Shown one piece after another: positions 25,187 through 35,463 of a DNA stretch of 64,000 nucleotides. This stretch comes from Dyella sp. C11. GTDB taxonomy: Bacteria; Pseudomonadota; Gammaproteobacteria; Xanthomonadales; Rhodanobacteraceae. A program made the position numbers and the translations under genes. Below the pieces are notes generated by a model, which saw only the letters and a program-made list of their open reading frames with translations, was not told the origin of the DNA and did no database searches. Positions within the stretch are counted from its first letter, which is position 1; each line of letters starts with the position of its first letter. The stretch covers positions 87,737 to 151,736 of the forward strand of contig NZ_QAVX01000006.1 in assembly GCF_003121485.1 (NCBI RefSeq), written 5' to 3'.

Positions 25187-27415
25187 TCAGAAGGTGTACT
25201 TGGCCGTGAGCGTGACCATGCGCGGCGCACCGTAGAAGCCCGTGACAATGCCCAGCGCCGCAATGTTGTAGCCGGTGGTGCGATACGACTTGTTCGCCAG
25301 GTTGCTGCCCTGCAGGCTCAGCGTCCACGGCTGGTCGATGCGCCACACAATGCCCGCATTCCACAAGCCATACGACGGCTGCATGATCAGCGGTGACAAG
25401 GTGGTCTCGGGATACACGCTGGTCTGGTACGTGTAGTTGATGCGGCCACTGACACTGCCGCCGTTATCCAGCGGAATGGTGTGTTCCAGGTTCAAGCCAC
25501 CGGACCACTTGGGGGCGTTGGTGAAGCGCTGCGAATCGGCGATGTTGACACCGGCGCTTTCGAAGTCGGTGTACTTGGTGTGCAGGTAGGCCCAGTTGCC
25601 GCTGAAGGTCCAGTTCTCCACCGGCGTCCAGGCGAATTCTTCTTCCCAGCCGTCGATGTGGCCCTTGCCGGCGTTGGTGAAGTCGCCGAAGAAGCCCTGC
25701 GTGCCGTTCGGCAGCGTGTACGAGGTGAACACGGACAGCTGGATGTTCGAGTAGATGTTGTGGAAGAACGCCGTATTCAACATCAGCGTGTCGTCGAGGA
25801 AGGACATCTTGCTGCCCAGTTCGTACGACGTGACCTTTTCATCCTCGATCGGTCGGCACGACTCGGGAATCGCCGCGCAGTTGGCGCGAATGTTGTAGCC
25901 ACCCGAGTGAAAGCCCTGACTGTAACTTGCGTACAGCTTCACCTGGTCGGTCAAGGCGTAGTCGAGCGACAACTTCGGCGAGACGTTGTGCGAGGTATGC
26001 GAACCGCTGAAATCCGCCAGCGTGGAAATCGGCGTGGTGAAGGTCGCGTCCGAGTAGCCGTAGTTCTGGATGACTGCGGACTTCTTTTCGCTCGTGTAGC
26101 GCAGGCCAAGGTCCAGGCTCCACTGCGGATTGATGTCCCAGGTGAAGTCGCCATAACCAGCGTAGCTCTTGGTGCCGATGCTGCCACCCGTGCCGCCGTA
26201 CTGCGAATACAGCGGGTAATACGGCGGCGAGCCAAGGAAGATGTTGTGGATGTAGCCCTTGGCCGTGCCGTCGAAGTAGAACAGGCCGAACACGCCGTGC
26301 ACCGCCCCGCCGTTGTCGTAGTTGGCCTGCAATTCCTGCGTGAACTGGTGATCCTTGTAGACCGCGTTGACGTCGGCGATCTGCTCGGGAAGCGTATCGA
26401 AGTCGATATTGGTATCGGTGGACGAACCGCGGAACGCCGTGATGGATTTCAGCGTCCAGTCCTGGCTCACGATCCAGTTCAGGGTCAGCGCCGTGCCCCA
26501 CAGGGTCGTGTTGTTCAGCTGCGCCATGCCGCTGCGCGTGTCGTAGTCGCTCGACAACGGCGCATAGCCCGGATCGAACGAGTTGGGCGTCAGCATCTTG
26601 GCGCCACGCGGATTGGAGTTGTCGCGCAAACCATCGAAGGACAGTTGCGCGTTGAAATCCGAGCTGGGGAAAAAGCCCAGCGATGCGCGTGCGGCATTGC
26701 TGTTCTTGTTGCCGTTGCGGCTACCCGTGAGCAGGTCTTCGCCAAAACCGTCGTTGTGTTCGCTGGCATAGGCAATGCGGCCGCGCCACACGCCATCGGA
26801 CGTGGCGCCGCCCAGGCTGGCCTTGATGTCCTTCTCGCCGTGCGTACCCACCGTGCCTTCCACCGAACCCGTGGTCTGCGTGGGCAGCGGGTTGGACACG
26901 TACTTGATGGCGCCGCCGATGGTGTTCTTGCCGTACAGCGAACCCTGCGGTCCGCGCAGCACTTCGATGCGATTGGTGTCGAACACGTCGAGCACGGTGC
27001 CCTGCGGGCGCGCCATGTAGACGTCATCGAGGTAGATACCCACCGCCGGATCGAAACCCCACGTGGGATCGGCCTGGCCCACGCCACGGATGTACGCCGT
27101 CAGCGTGGTGTTGGAGCCGCGGGCCGCATAGATCTGCAGCGAAGGCACCTTGCCTTGCAGGTCGGCCAGGTTCTGCACGTTCTGGTTGAACAGCGTCTGC
27201 GCGGTAAATGCGCTGACCGCGATGGGCACGTCCTGCAAGGTTTCCTCGCGTTTGCGCGCGGTGACCTTGATGCCTTCCAGTTGCTTGGCGTCGGATGTCT
27301 TGGCGGTGGTTGCCGGTGTCGTGCTGCTCTGCGGCGCGTCGTCCGCGTGTGCCGTGACCAGGCACGACAAACCCATCACCAGACCGATCGCCATGCTCAG
27401 ATGCGTGCGTTTCAT
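25187..27415 (-). CDS. TonB-dependent outer-membrane receptor
   Basis: The 742-residue protein has a signal peptide (cleavage near AHA-DD, residue 25). A TonB-box/N-plug segment LEGIKVTARKREETLQDVP starts at about 46. The plug carries the motifs VPSLQIYAARGSNTTLTAYIRG and RIEVLRGPQGSLYGKNTIGG, and a 22-strand barrel ends ...VTLTAKYTF with terminal phenylalanine. The substrate is not encoded in recognisable motifs. It lies 15 bases upstream of the PHB depolymerase gene on the same strand and divergent from a GntP permease gene. Uptake of 3-hydroxybutyrate oligomers is therefore a reasonable but unproven idea. The start at 27415 follows AAGGGAG; further upstream in-frame starts lack signal-peptide character. 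Confidence 0.92.
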   Translation of the reverse strand: MKRTHLSMAIGLVMGLSCLVTAHADDAPQSSTTPATTAKTSDAKQLEGIKVTARKREETLQDVPIAVSAFTAQTLFNQNVQNLADLQGKVPSLQIYAARGSNTTLTAYIRGVGQADPTWGFDPAVGIYLDDVYMARPQGTVLDVFDTNRIEVLRGPQGSLYGKNTIGGAIKYVSNPLPTQTTGSVEGTVGTHGEKDIKASLGGATSDGVWRGRIAYASEHNDGFGEDLLTGSRNGNKNSNAARASLGFFPSSDFNAQLSFDGLRDNSNPRGAKMLTPNSFDPGYAPLSSDYDTRSGMAQLNNTTLWGTALTLNWIVSQDWTLKSITAFRGSSTDTNIDFDTLPEQIADVNAVYKDHQFTQELQANYDNGGAVHGVFGLFYFDGTAKGYIHNIFLGSPPYYPLYSQYGGTGGSIGTKSYAGYGDFTWDINPQWSLDLGLRYTSEKKSAVIQNYGYSDATFTTPISTLADFSGSHTSHNVSPKLSLDYALTDQVKLYASYSQGFHSGGYNIRANCAAIPESCRPIEDEKVTSYELGSKMSFLDDTLMLNTAFFHNIYSNIQLSVFTSYTLPNGTQGFFGDFTNAGKGHIDGWEEEFAWTPVENWTFSGNWAYLHTKYTDFESAGVNIADSQRFTNAPKWSGGLNLEHTIPLDNGGSVSGRINYTYQTSVYPETTLSPLIMQPSYGLWNAGIVWRIDQPWTLSLQGSNLANKSYRTTGYNIAALGIVTGFYGAPRMVTLTAKYTF

Positions 27416-27504
27416 AGCTCCCTTGTCTCCCCTCGCTTTGACGCGCCCCGTGGACACAGGACGCCGAATGCCACGGAGCTTAGGCATCGCCACCGCACAC
27501 CACA

Positions 27505-27522
27505 CTTGTACCTTCGTACAGT
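27505..27522. promoter_or_regulatory. Inverted repeat in divergent promoter region, possible operator
   Basis: TGTAC-CTTC-GTACA lies at 27507-27520, extended by ACT/AGT-like flanks. It sits in the 179-base gap between the divergent receptor and permease genes. No regulator can be assigned. Confidence 0.4.
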
Positions 27523-27594
27523 GCCGCGCACCGCCATGCCTTGCGGATACTCGCCGCACGACGATGCCCATCACGGGCGTCCGGGGAATTGACG

Positions 27595-28992
27595 ATGGCA
27601 TTTCTGATCGTGCTGGCCGCGCTGTGTTTCTTGATGTTGGCGGCTTATCGCGGCTACAGCGTGATCCTGTTTGCTCCGGTGGCGGCGCTGGGCGCCGTGC
27701 TGCTGACCGACCCGTCGCTGGTCGCGCCGATGTTCACCGGCCTGTTCATGGACAAGATGGTGGGCTTCCTGAAGCTCTACTTTCCCGTGTTCATGCTGGG
27801 CGCGCTGTTCGGCAAGGTCATCGAGCTGTCCGGTTTCTCGCGCTCCATCGTGGCGGGCACCATCGGGTTGGTGGGACGCAGTCGCGCCATGCTTTCCATC
27901 GTGATCGTGTGCGCGCTGCTCACCTATGGTGGCGTGTCGCTGTTCGTGGTGGTGTTTGCGGTGTATCCGTTTGCGGCGGAGCTTTTTCGTCAGTCGGACA
28001 TTCCCAAGCGACTCATTCCCGGCACCATCGCGCTGGGTGCCTTCACGTTCACCATGGATTCGTTGCCGGGCACGCCGCAGATCCAGAACATCATTCCCAC
28101 GGCGTTCTTCGGCACCAATGCATGGGCTGCACCGTGGCTCGGCACGCTGGGCGCGGTGTTCATTCTTATCGTGGGTTTGCTCTATCTGGAATCGCGCCGG
28201 CGCAAGGCTGCCGCGGCGGGCGAAGGCTACGGCACGTCGCTGGTCAATGAGCCGGTCGCGTTCGAGGGCGACAAACTCACGCATCCGCTGATCGCCCTGC
28301 TTCCGCTCGTGCTGGTGGGCGTGCTCAACAAAGTGCTGGGTGATGCCATTCCCAAACTCTACGGCGCCAGCCATTCGTTTGTGCCGGCCGTGATCGGCGA
28401 AGCCAAGCCGGTGGTGCAGGAGATTTCGAAAGTCGCCGCCATCTGGGCCGTGGAAGGCGCCCTGCTGGTGGGCATTCTTTGCGTGCTCGCCTTTGCCTGG
28501 CGCCCGGTCACCCGGCGTTTTGCCGAAGGCAGCAAGGCCGCCGTGGCCGGCGCGTTGCTGGCATCGATGAACACGGCGTCGGAGTACGGCTTTGGCGCGG
28601 TGATCGCCGCGCTGCCCGGCTTTCGCCTGATTGCCAACGCGCTTCACGCCATCCCCCACCCGCTGGTGAACGAGGCCGTGACGGTCACGGCGCTGGCCGG
28701 TATTACCGGTTCAGCCTCCGGCGGCATGAGCATCGCCCTCGCCGCCATGGCCGAGACGTTCATTCATAACGCCCAGGCGGCCGGCATCCCCATGGAAGTG
28801 CTGCACCGGGTGGCCGCCATGGCCTCGGGCGGCATGGACACCCTGCCCCACAACGGCGCCGTGATCACCCTGCTGGCCGTCACGGGGCTGACCCATCGCC
28901 AGTCGTACCGGGACATTTTTGCCATCACGGTGATCAAGACGCTGGCCGTGTTCGTGGTGATTTTGGCGTATGGGTTGACCGGGCTGGTCTGA
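27595..28992 (+). CDS. GntP-family permease, probable 3-hydroxybutyrate transporter
   Basis: The 465-residue protein has about 12 membrane helices and GntP-family features: FGKVIELSGFSRSIVAGTIGLVG, the re-entrant-type MDSLPGTPQIQNIIPTAFFGT segment and SASGGMSIALAAMAETF, plus MASGGMDTLPHNGAVITLL near the end. The family contains gluconate and D-beta-hydroxybutyrate permeases; neighbours that degrade PHB point to the latter. GGGG precedes the ATG at 27595 by about 9 bases. It is transcribed divergently from the receptor-depolymerase pair and ends in a terminator. Confidence 0.85.
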   Translation: MAFLIVLAALCFLMLAAYRGYSVILFAPVAALGAVLLTDPSLVAPMFTGLFMDKMVGFLKLYFPVFMLGALFGKVIELSGFSRSIVAGTIGLVGRSRAMLSIVIVCALLTYGGVSLFVVVFAVYPFAAELFRQSDIPKRLIPGTIALGAFTFTMDSLPGTPQIQNIIPTAFFGTNAWAAPWLGTLGAVFILIVGLLYLESRRRKAAAAGEGYGTSLVNEPVAFEGDKLTHPLIALLPLVLVGVLNKVLGDAIPKLYGASHSFVPAVIGEAKPVVQEISKVAAIWAVEGALLVGILCVLAFAWRPVTRRFAEGSKAAVAGALLASMNTASEYGFGAVIAALPGFRLIANALHAIPHPLVNEAVTVTALAGITGSASGGMSIALAAMAETFIHNAQAAGIPMEVLHRVAAMASGGMDTLPHNGAVITLLAVTGLTHRQSYRDIFAITVIKTLAVFVVILAYGLTGLV

Positions 28993-29022
28993 ATCGGCTT
29001 TTCCCCCTTCGAATCTCCCTTT

Positions 29023-29060
29023 CGGCCCGCCCGGCTCCCCTCGGCGGGCCGCTTTCTTTT
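29023..29060 (+). terminator. Terminator of the GntP permease gene
   Basis: CGGCCCGCC (29023-29031) and GGCGGGCCG (29043-29051) form a 9-bp GC stem followed by CTTTCTTTT. It lies 31 bases after the stop codon. Confidence 0.8.
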
Positions 29061-29077
29061 GGGGCCGGTTAAAGGCG

Positions 29078-29163
29078 CTGGATTCCCGCCTACGCGGGAA
29101 TGACGGTGAGGAAAACCGCTCCTTTCGAGCTCGTCATTCCCGCGAAGGCGGGAATCCAGCGCC
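29078..29163. repeat. REP/BIME-like palindromic element 3 (opposite arrangement)
   Basis: CTGGATTCCCGCCTACGCGG with GAATGAC comes first and GTCATTCCCGCGAAGGCGGG with AATCCAG second. The two units are therefore back to front compared with the other two elements in the window. Outer GGCGCTGG and CCAGCGCC extend the pairing. Confidence 0.8.
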
Positions 29164-29255
29164 TTTCCAGCCCTCAGGTGCCTGCAAACCCCACCAGAAA
29201 CACCTGCCTGAACAGGCTTGTTGAGACATTTCAAGCAAGCTGTCACATAACCCCG

Positions 29256-29261
29256 TATAAT
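29256..29261 (+). promoter_or_regulatory. Probable -10 box of typA
   Basis: A perfect TATAAT lies 60 bases upstream of the typA start. No good -35 hexamer is found at 16-18 bases; TTTCAA and TTGAGA upstream are too far away. Confidence 0.45.
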
Positions 29262-29320
29262 TCGAGAGTTACCCCTACAGAAACCTCACGCGACGGCCCC
29301 GTGCCGCCCGAGCCGACCTC

Positions 29321-31168
<1,848 letters not shown>

Positions 31169-31194
31169 TTGTTCGATCCATGTCGAGCATGAAG

Positions 31195-31221
31195 AAAAGG
31201 CCGCCGCAAGGCGGCCTTTTT
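31195..31221 (+). terminator. Rho-independent terminator of typA
   Basis: AAAAGGCCGCC (31195-31205) and GGCGGCCTTTT (31210-31220) pair across GCAA, with a continuing T-run. Confidence 0.9.
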
Positions 31222-31286
31222 ACATTGCACGGATGACTGCGCGCCGAGATTCGGCGCCGCCCCTTCCCTTGCCGTGCAAACCGCCC

Positions 31287-32612
31287 ATGCGTTGTCGACT
31301 CGCCACCACCGTGACGTGCCTGCTGTTGGCCTCGTGCGCCCTCCACGCCGACGAGGCCAACCTGTTCGTGCCGCAGTGGCTTGGCGCGCAGTACACCTTC
31401 GTCGACCAGCACCAGGACTCGCTGCATTCGCCCTACTCGGGGCCGCTGAGTTTGCGCGCCGACGGCGACACCGAGCGTTCGCACACCTTCGGCGCGTACT
31501 TCGGCATGGCGCTTCCCGCACGGCTGCAGTTCTACCTCGACGTGGAAATGTTCAAGGGTGAAGGCGTCTCCGGTGCGACGGGCCTGGGCGGTTTGACCAA
31601 CGGCGACGTGATCCGCGCCGGCTCCGTGGGTTTGCCCAAGACGCCTTACGTGGCGCGCGCCTACCTCCGCTGGACCACGCCACTGGGCGATGACACTACG
31701 CAAGTCGAACGCGCGCAGGATCAGCTGCCAGGCACCGAAGCCGCCGAACGCTTCGAAGTGAAGCTCGGCAAGATGTCCGTGGCCGACGACTTCGACAAGA
31801 ACCGCTACGCCGGCAGCACGCGCACGCAGTTCATGAACTGGTCGCTGTTCAACAACACCGCCTGGGATTTCGCCGCCGACACGCGCGGCTATACCGAAGG
31901 CCTGGTGCTGGCATGGGTGCAGAAAACCTGGAGCCTGCGTTACGGCATCTACCTGATGCCGTATCAGGCGAACGGGCAGAAGCTGGTGGATTCGCTTTCG
32001 CAGTCGCAGAACCAGCAGGTCGAACTGACCCTGCAACCGCAGGCGGATGGCTGGGCGCTGCGCTTCCTCGGCTATCGCAACACGGCGCGCATGGGCATCT
32101 ATAACGACGCCATCGCTATTGCCGAGCAAACCGGCCAGCTGCCGAATGTGCAGGCCGATGATGCGCCGGGCCGGCACAAGTTCGGTTTCGGCATGAATGG
32201 CGAACTGCCACTGGCCGACAACGGCGATACCGGCCTGTTCATGCGCGCCGGCTGGAACGACGGCCACACCGAATCGTTCGTGTTCACCGAAGTGGATCGC
32301 ACGCTCAGCGCGGGATTCCAGCTCTCTGGCGCCCATTGGGCGCGATCAGACGACCATCTTGGCGTTGCCTTCGTCGTGGACGGCCTGTCGCGGGACCACC
32401 GCAACTACCTTGAGCTGGGTGGCAGCGGCTTCGTGCTGGGCGATGGCGCGCTCAACTATGGGCGCGAAGAAATCCTCGAGACGTACTACAACTTCGTGCC
32501 CTTCGCGCACTTCACGCTCAGCCCGGACCTGCAGCTCATCCACAACCCTGGTTACAACCGCGACCGCGGCCCTGCTCGCTTCGTGGGCTTGCGCGCCCAC
32601 GTCGAGATCTGA
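31287..32612 (+). CDS. OprB-like carbohydrate porin
   Basis: The 441-residue protein has a signal peptide (cleavage near LHA-DE, about residue 22) and a beta-barrel of carbohydrate-selective porin (OprB) type. Family segments include QYTFVDQHQDSLHSPYSGP, LQFYLDVEMFKGEG, KLGKMSVADDFDKNRYAGS, QFMNWSLFNNTAWDFAADTRGY and the final ETYYNFVPFAHFTLSPDLQLIHNPGYNRDRGP. The start at 31287 gives a clean signal peptide; an ATG at 31233 adds a charged leader. No strong ribosome site is seen. The LLLASC in the signal resembles a lipobox, but a barrel protein is expected to use signal peptidase I. Substrate unknown, probably sugars. Confidence 0.83.
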   Translation: MRCRLATTVTCLLLASCALHADEANLFVPQWLGAQYTFVDQHQDSLHSPYSGPLSLRADGDTERSHTFGAYFGMALPARLQFYLDVEMFKGEGVSGATGLGGLTNGDVIRAGSVGLPKTPYVARAYLRWTTPLGDDTTQVERAQDQLPGTEAAERFEVKLGKMSVADDFDKNRYAGSTRTQFMNWSLFNNTAWDFAADTRGYTEGLVLAWVQKTWSLRYGIYLMPYQANGQKLVDSLSQSQNQQVELTLQPQADGWALRFLGYRNTARMGIYNDAIAIAEQTGQLPNVQADDAPGRHKFGFGMNGELPLADNGDTGLFMRAGWNDGHTESFVFTEVDRTLSAGFQLSGAHWARSDDHLGVAFVVDGLSRDHRNYLELGGSGFVLGDGALNYGREEILETYYNFVPFAHFTLSPDLQLIHNPGYNRDRGPARFVGLRAHVEI

Positions 32613-32615
32613 CGA

Positions 32616-33221
32616 TCAGGGCAACGCTGCGCGTTCCAGCGCCGCGACGCGCCGTTCCAATCGCGGCCCGAGATAGCAATGCGAGCCGCACGGCATCAGT
32701 CCCGCGTCGTTGAAGGCTTTCAGATACCAGCTGGGCGCTCGGGAATGGAAACCGTCCATATCGCCGTCCACGCCATCCTTGCTGGTAAATACTTCAAGGA
32801 AGGCCACGCCTTCGAGCATGTCGCTGATGCCCGAAAGCCCCGCGCGAATTTCCGCCGGCTTCAGGTAGTGCAGCACGTCCGTACAAACGACCACGTCGAA
32901 ACGTTGATCGAAGCGCAGATATTCCAGCTGACCGAAACGCGCCAACCCGATGTTGCGGCTGCGACCAAAACGCGACACTGCATACTCGCTCGCATCCAGT
33001 CCCTGGTAGTGGATGCCCGGTCGAAGCTTCAACAACGGCGCACGCCAGACACCTTCACCGCAGCCCACGTCGAGCACGGATCGCACCGGGCGACCGAGGT
33101 AATACTCGGCCTGCGCAATCACCATGGCGATCTTCCGACGAAGCTCCGCAGGCGATGCCACCGTGTGATCGGGGTGCCGATACCATTTGTCGAAATAGGC
33201 GCGGTCGTAAATCTTGGGCAC
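32616..33221 (-). CDS. Class I SAM-dependent methyltransferase
   Basis: The 201-residue protein has the SAM-binding glycine loop VLDVGCGEGVWRAPLL at about 49-64, the acidic motif II QGLDASEYAV and the post-core VVVCTDVLHYL. It begins with a GTG at 33221, with GGAG 9 bases upstream. The N-terminal KIYDRAYFDKWYRHP is common in small Methyltransf_25/11 proteins. Substrate unknown. It is convergent with the porin gene, with a gap of 3 bases between stops. Confidence 0.85.
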   Translation of the reverse strand: MPKIYDRAYFDKWYRHPDHTVASPAELRRKIAMVIAQAEYYLGRPVRSVLDVGCGEGVWRAPLLKLRPGIHYQGLDASEYAVSRFGRSRNIGLARFGQLEYLRFDQRFDVVVCTDVLHYLKPAEIRAGLSGISDMLEGVAFLEVFTSKDGVDGDMDGFHSRAPSWYLKAFNDAGLMPCGSHCYLGPRLERRVAALERAALP

Positions 33222-33329
33222 AGGCTTTGTCTCCGGCTAAGGCCTTGAATCATAGCGTAGGGAAAGCAATCACCTGCCCTGAACATGGCTTGCCGCAGCA
33301 TACGAACGGGAACCTGGGAGCCGCCCCCT

Positions 33330-33617
33330 ATGCCCACGATCCGCATTCGCATGACCGGCAGTCGCGACGATGCCGACACCTTGCTCAACATTCTCCACGG
33401 CATCGACGGTGTCGAACACGTCGAGGAAATCGAAGACGAAACCGCTGCCGCGCGAGAAGACTCCAGTTCGAATGAGCTGGTCGACGACAACGGTGCCGAA
33501 TTGTTCCTTATCGAGGTGCTGACCACCGACCGCCTGCATGCCGATGCCGTGCACGCGGTGACGGAAGTGCAGTCCACGCAGCTGGGGGCCGTGGTCGAGT
33601 TCGTCGACGAGTTCTGA
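33330..33617 (+). CDS. Small acidic hypothetical protein
   Basis: The 95-residue protein (from MPTIRIRMTGSRDDADTLLN) is strongly acidic: EHVEEIEDE and a C-terminal VVEFVDEF. The alternation MPTIRIRMTGS, then a helix with DTLLNILHGIDGVEHVEEI, resembles a beta-alpha-beta ferredoxin-like unit, but no metal-binding CxxC is present. GGGAG lies about 9 bases upstream. I do not recognise the family; coding is supported by the ribosome site and biased codon use. Confidence 0.65.
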   Translation: MPTIRIRMTGSRDDADTLLNILHGIDGVEHVEEIEDETAAAREDSSSNELVDDNGAELFLIEVLTTDRLHADAVHAVTEVQSTQLGAVVEFVDEF

Positions 33618-33638
33618 CCCTTGCGTAGTGAAGGTACC

Positions 33639-33655
33639 CCGGCGCATCGCGCCGG
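33639..33655 (+). terminator. Weak terminator-like hairpin
   Basis: CCGGCGC (33639-33645) and GCGCCGG (33649-33655) pair around ATC, followed by a poor T-rich stretch. It is 22 bases after the small acidic gene. Confidence 0.4.
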
Positions 33656-33899
33656 CCACTTTCTTGCGAAACAAATCCGGAGGCGTTTCACAACGCCGGC
33701 CGCGCATTGCGGCAACCATCGGTGCCGGGCAGACCACGCAAGGCTTTCGCCAGCATGACGAAATTCCAACAAAGTGCCCGGCGCATGAATCCGCGCCGAA
33801 CAAAATCGCGTTCATGCATCACGATGCGTAAGCCGGGCGACCGCCGCCGCGTTCCCACGTCAAACCGTCGCCCCACCTTGGCCCGAGGAATTCCGACGC

Positions 33900-35456
33900 A
33901 TGCGTGACACCCTGCTCCGCCCCGCTCTTCGTTTCAAGCCGTGGCTGATCGCCCTTGGCATCGCCCTGACACTGGGGCCTGCCGTGGCCGATGCACGCGA
34001 CGCCAAGGCCCTGTCCCAGGAAGACGTGGACTGGCTGCGCCGCGACAGCTTTGAACTCGATAGCGCCACGGTCGCCATGTATCGCGACCTGGGGCGCTCG
34101 CGCCTGCTCGACCACCAGCTGGATGGGCGCATCAGCGACGACCTGCCGGCACCCATTACCTCGCTCATCAACTCCTACGAGGCAGCCAGCACGCCGACCG
34201 AACAGCTGCTGACGAACCTGCGCGACGAGCAGGAGAAAATCAAGAACATGCCCGACGGCGACGACAAGAACGCCGCCAAGAAGAACCAGCAGCAACACGC
34301 CAACGATCTGCTGCAACAAGCGCAACAGATCGAGATGCTGCATGCCATCTACGGGCCCAACCAGCTGAAGGAACAGATGGTGTGGTTCTGGCTCAACCAC
34401 TTCAGCGTGTACGGCGCCAAGGGACGCGTGCGCTGGGTTGCCGCCGACTACGTGCAGAACAGTATTCGTCCGCATGCCCTGGGCAAGTTCCGCGACCTGG
34501 TAATGGCCACGCTGGAAAGCCCGGCCATGATGGAATTTCTCGACAACGCGCAGAATGCGAAAGGCCACGTCAACGAGAACTACGCACGCGAGCTGATGGA
34601 ACTGCATACGCTGGGCGTGGGTTCGGGCTATACGCAGCAGGACGTGCAGCAGCTCGCGCTTATCCTCACCGGTGCCGGCGTGGCGCCCTTGCGCGATCCC
34701 GCCGCGCGCCCCATGCGCCCCGCTGTCGCCGACATGTTCGTGCGCAACGGCATGTTCGAATTCAACCCCAAGCGCCACGACTTCAGCGACAAGGTGCTGC
34801 TGGGACACAAGATCAAGGGAAGTGGCTGCGATGAAATAACCGAAGCGGTGGACCTGATCACCAAGCAGCCCGCCTGCGCGCAATTCGTGTCGAAGAAGAT
34901 CGCCGAGTACTTCGTCTCCGACAACCCGTCACCGGAGCTGGTGGCAAAGATGGCACATACCTTCCAGCGCACCGACGGCGACATTGCCGAAGTGCTGCGT
35001 ACCATGTTCGACTCCAAGGAACTCGCCGCCAGCTATGGCAAGAAGTTCAAGGACCCGATGCAGTTCGTGGTGTCGTCGGTGCGCATGGCCTATGACGGCA
35101 AGCCCATCGCCAACGCCAAGCCGCTGCTCAACTGGATGAACCAGCTCGGCGAACCCGTCTTCGGCCGACTGACACCCGATGGCTGGCCACTGGATAGCGC
35201 CGGCTGGTCCAGTTCCGGGCAGATGGCCAAGCGCTTCGAGATTGCCGGCGCCATCGGCACCGGCAACAACCGCCTGCTGACCCCGGAAGGCCAACCCAAG
35301 TCCGGCGGTGATTTCCCCATGCTCACCACGCGCCTCTACTACGACACCTTCGATACCAAGCTGAGCGCACCGACGCGCGACGCGCTGGCCAAGGCCACCA
35401 CACAACAGGAATGGAACACGTTCCTGCTCTCCTCGCCCGACTTCAATTACCGCTGA
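33900..35456 (+). CDS. DUF1800 family secreted protein
   Basis: The 518-residue protein has an N-terminal export signal (cleavage near ADA-RD, residue 33). DUF1800 features include WFWLNHFSVY, RPHALGKFRDLVMATLESPAMMEFLDN, NENYARELMELHTLGVGSGYTQQDVQ and LTGAG. The insertion with KNAAKKNQQQHAND at about 125-140 is lysine/glutamine-rich. DUF1800 proteins are nearly always paired with DUF1501 proteins, as here, seven bases apart. The biochemical role of the pair is unknown; both are exported. Confidence 0.9.
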   Translation: MRDTLLRPALRFKPWLIALGIALTLGPAVADARDAKALSQEDVDWLRRDSFELDSATVAMYRDLGRSRLLDHQLDGRISDDLPAPITSLINSYEAASTPTEQLLTNLRDEQEKIKNMPDGDDKNAAKKNQQQHANDLLQQAQQIEMLHAIYGPNQLKEQMVWFWLNHFSVYGAKGRVRWVAADYVQNSIRPHALGKFRDLVMATLESPAMMEFLDNAQNAKGHVNENYARELMELHTLGVGSGYTQQDVQQLALILTGAGVAPLRDPAARPMRPAVADMFVRNGMFEFNPKRHDFSDKVLLGHKIKGSGCDEITEAVDLITKQPACAQFVSKKIAEYFVSDNPSPELVAKMAHTFQRTDGDIAEVLRTMFDSKELAASYGKKFKDPMQFVVSSVRMAYDGKPIANAKPLLNWMNQLGEPVFGRLTPDGWPLDSAGWSSSGQMAKRFEIAGAIGTGNNRLLTPEGQPKSGGDFPMLTTRLYYDTFDTKLSAPTRDALAKATTQQEWNTFLLSSPDFNYR

Positions 35457-35463
35457 GGTAGCC

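Noticed and set aside
25481-27592. A 703-codon open frame on the plus strand across the TonB receptor gene
   Set aside because: Antisense shadow; the receptor's plug and barrel motifs on the minus strand are unambiguous.
33628-33831. A 67-codon plus-strand frame before the DUF1800 gene
   Set aside because: Basic, low-information sequence without a ribosome site or recognisable feature; probably non-coding leader.
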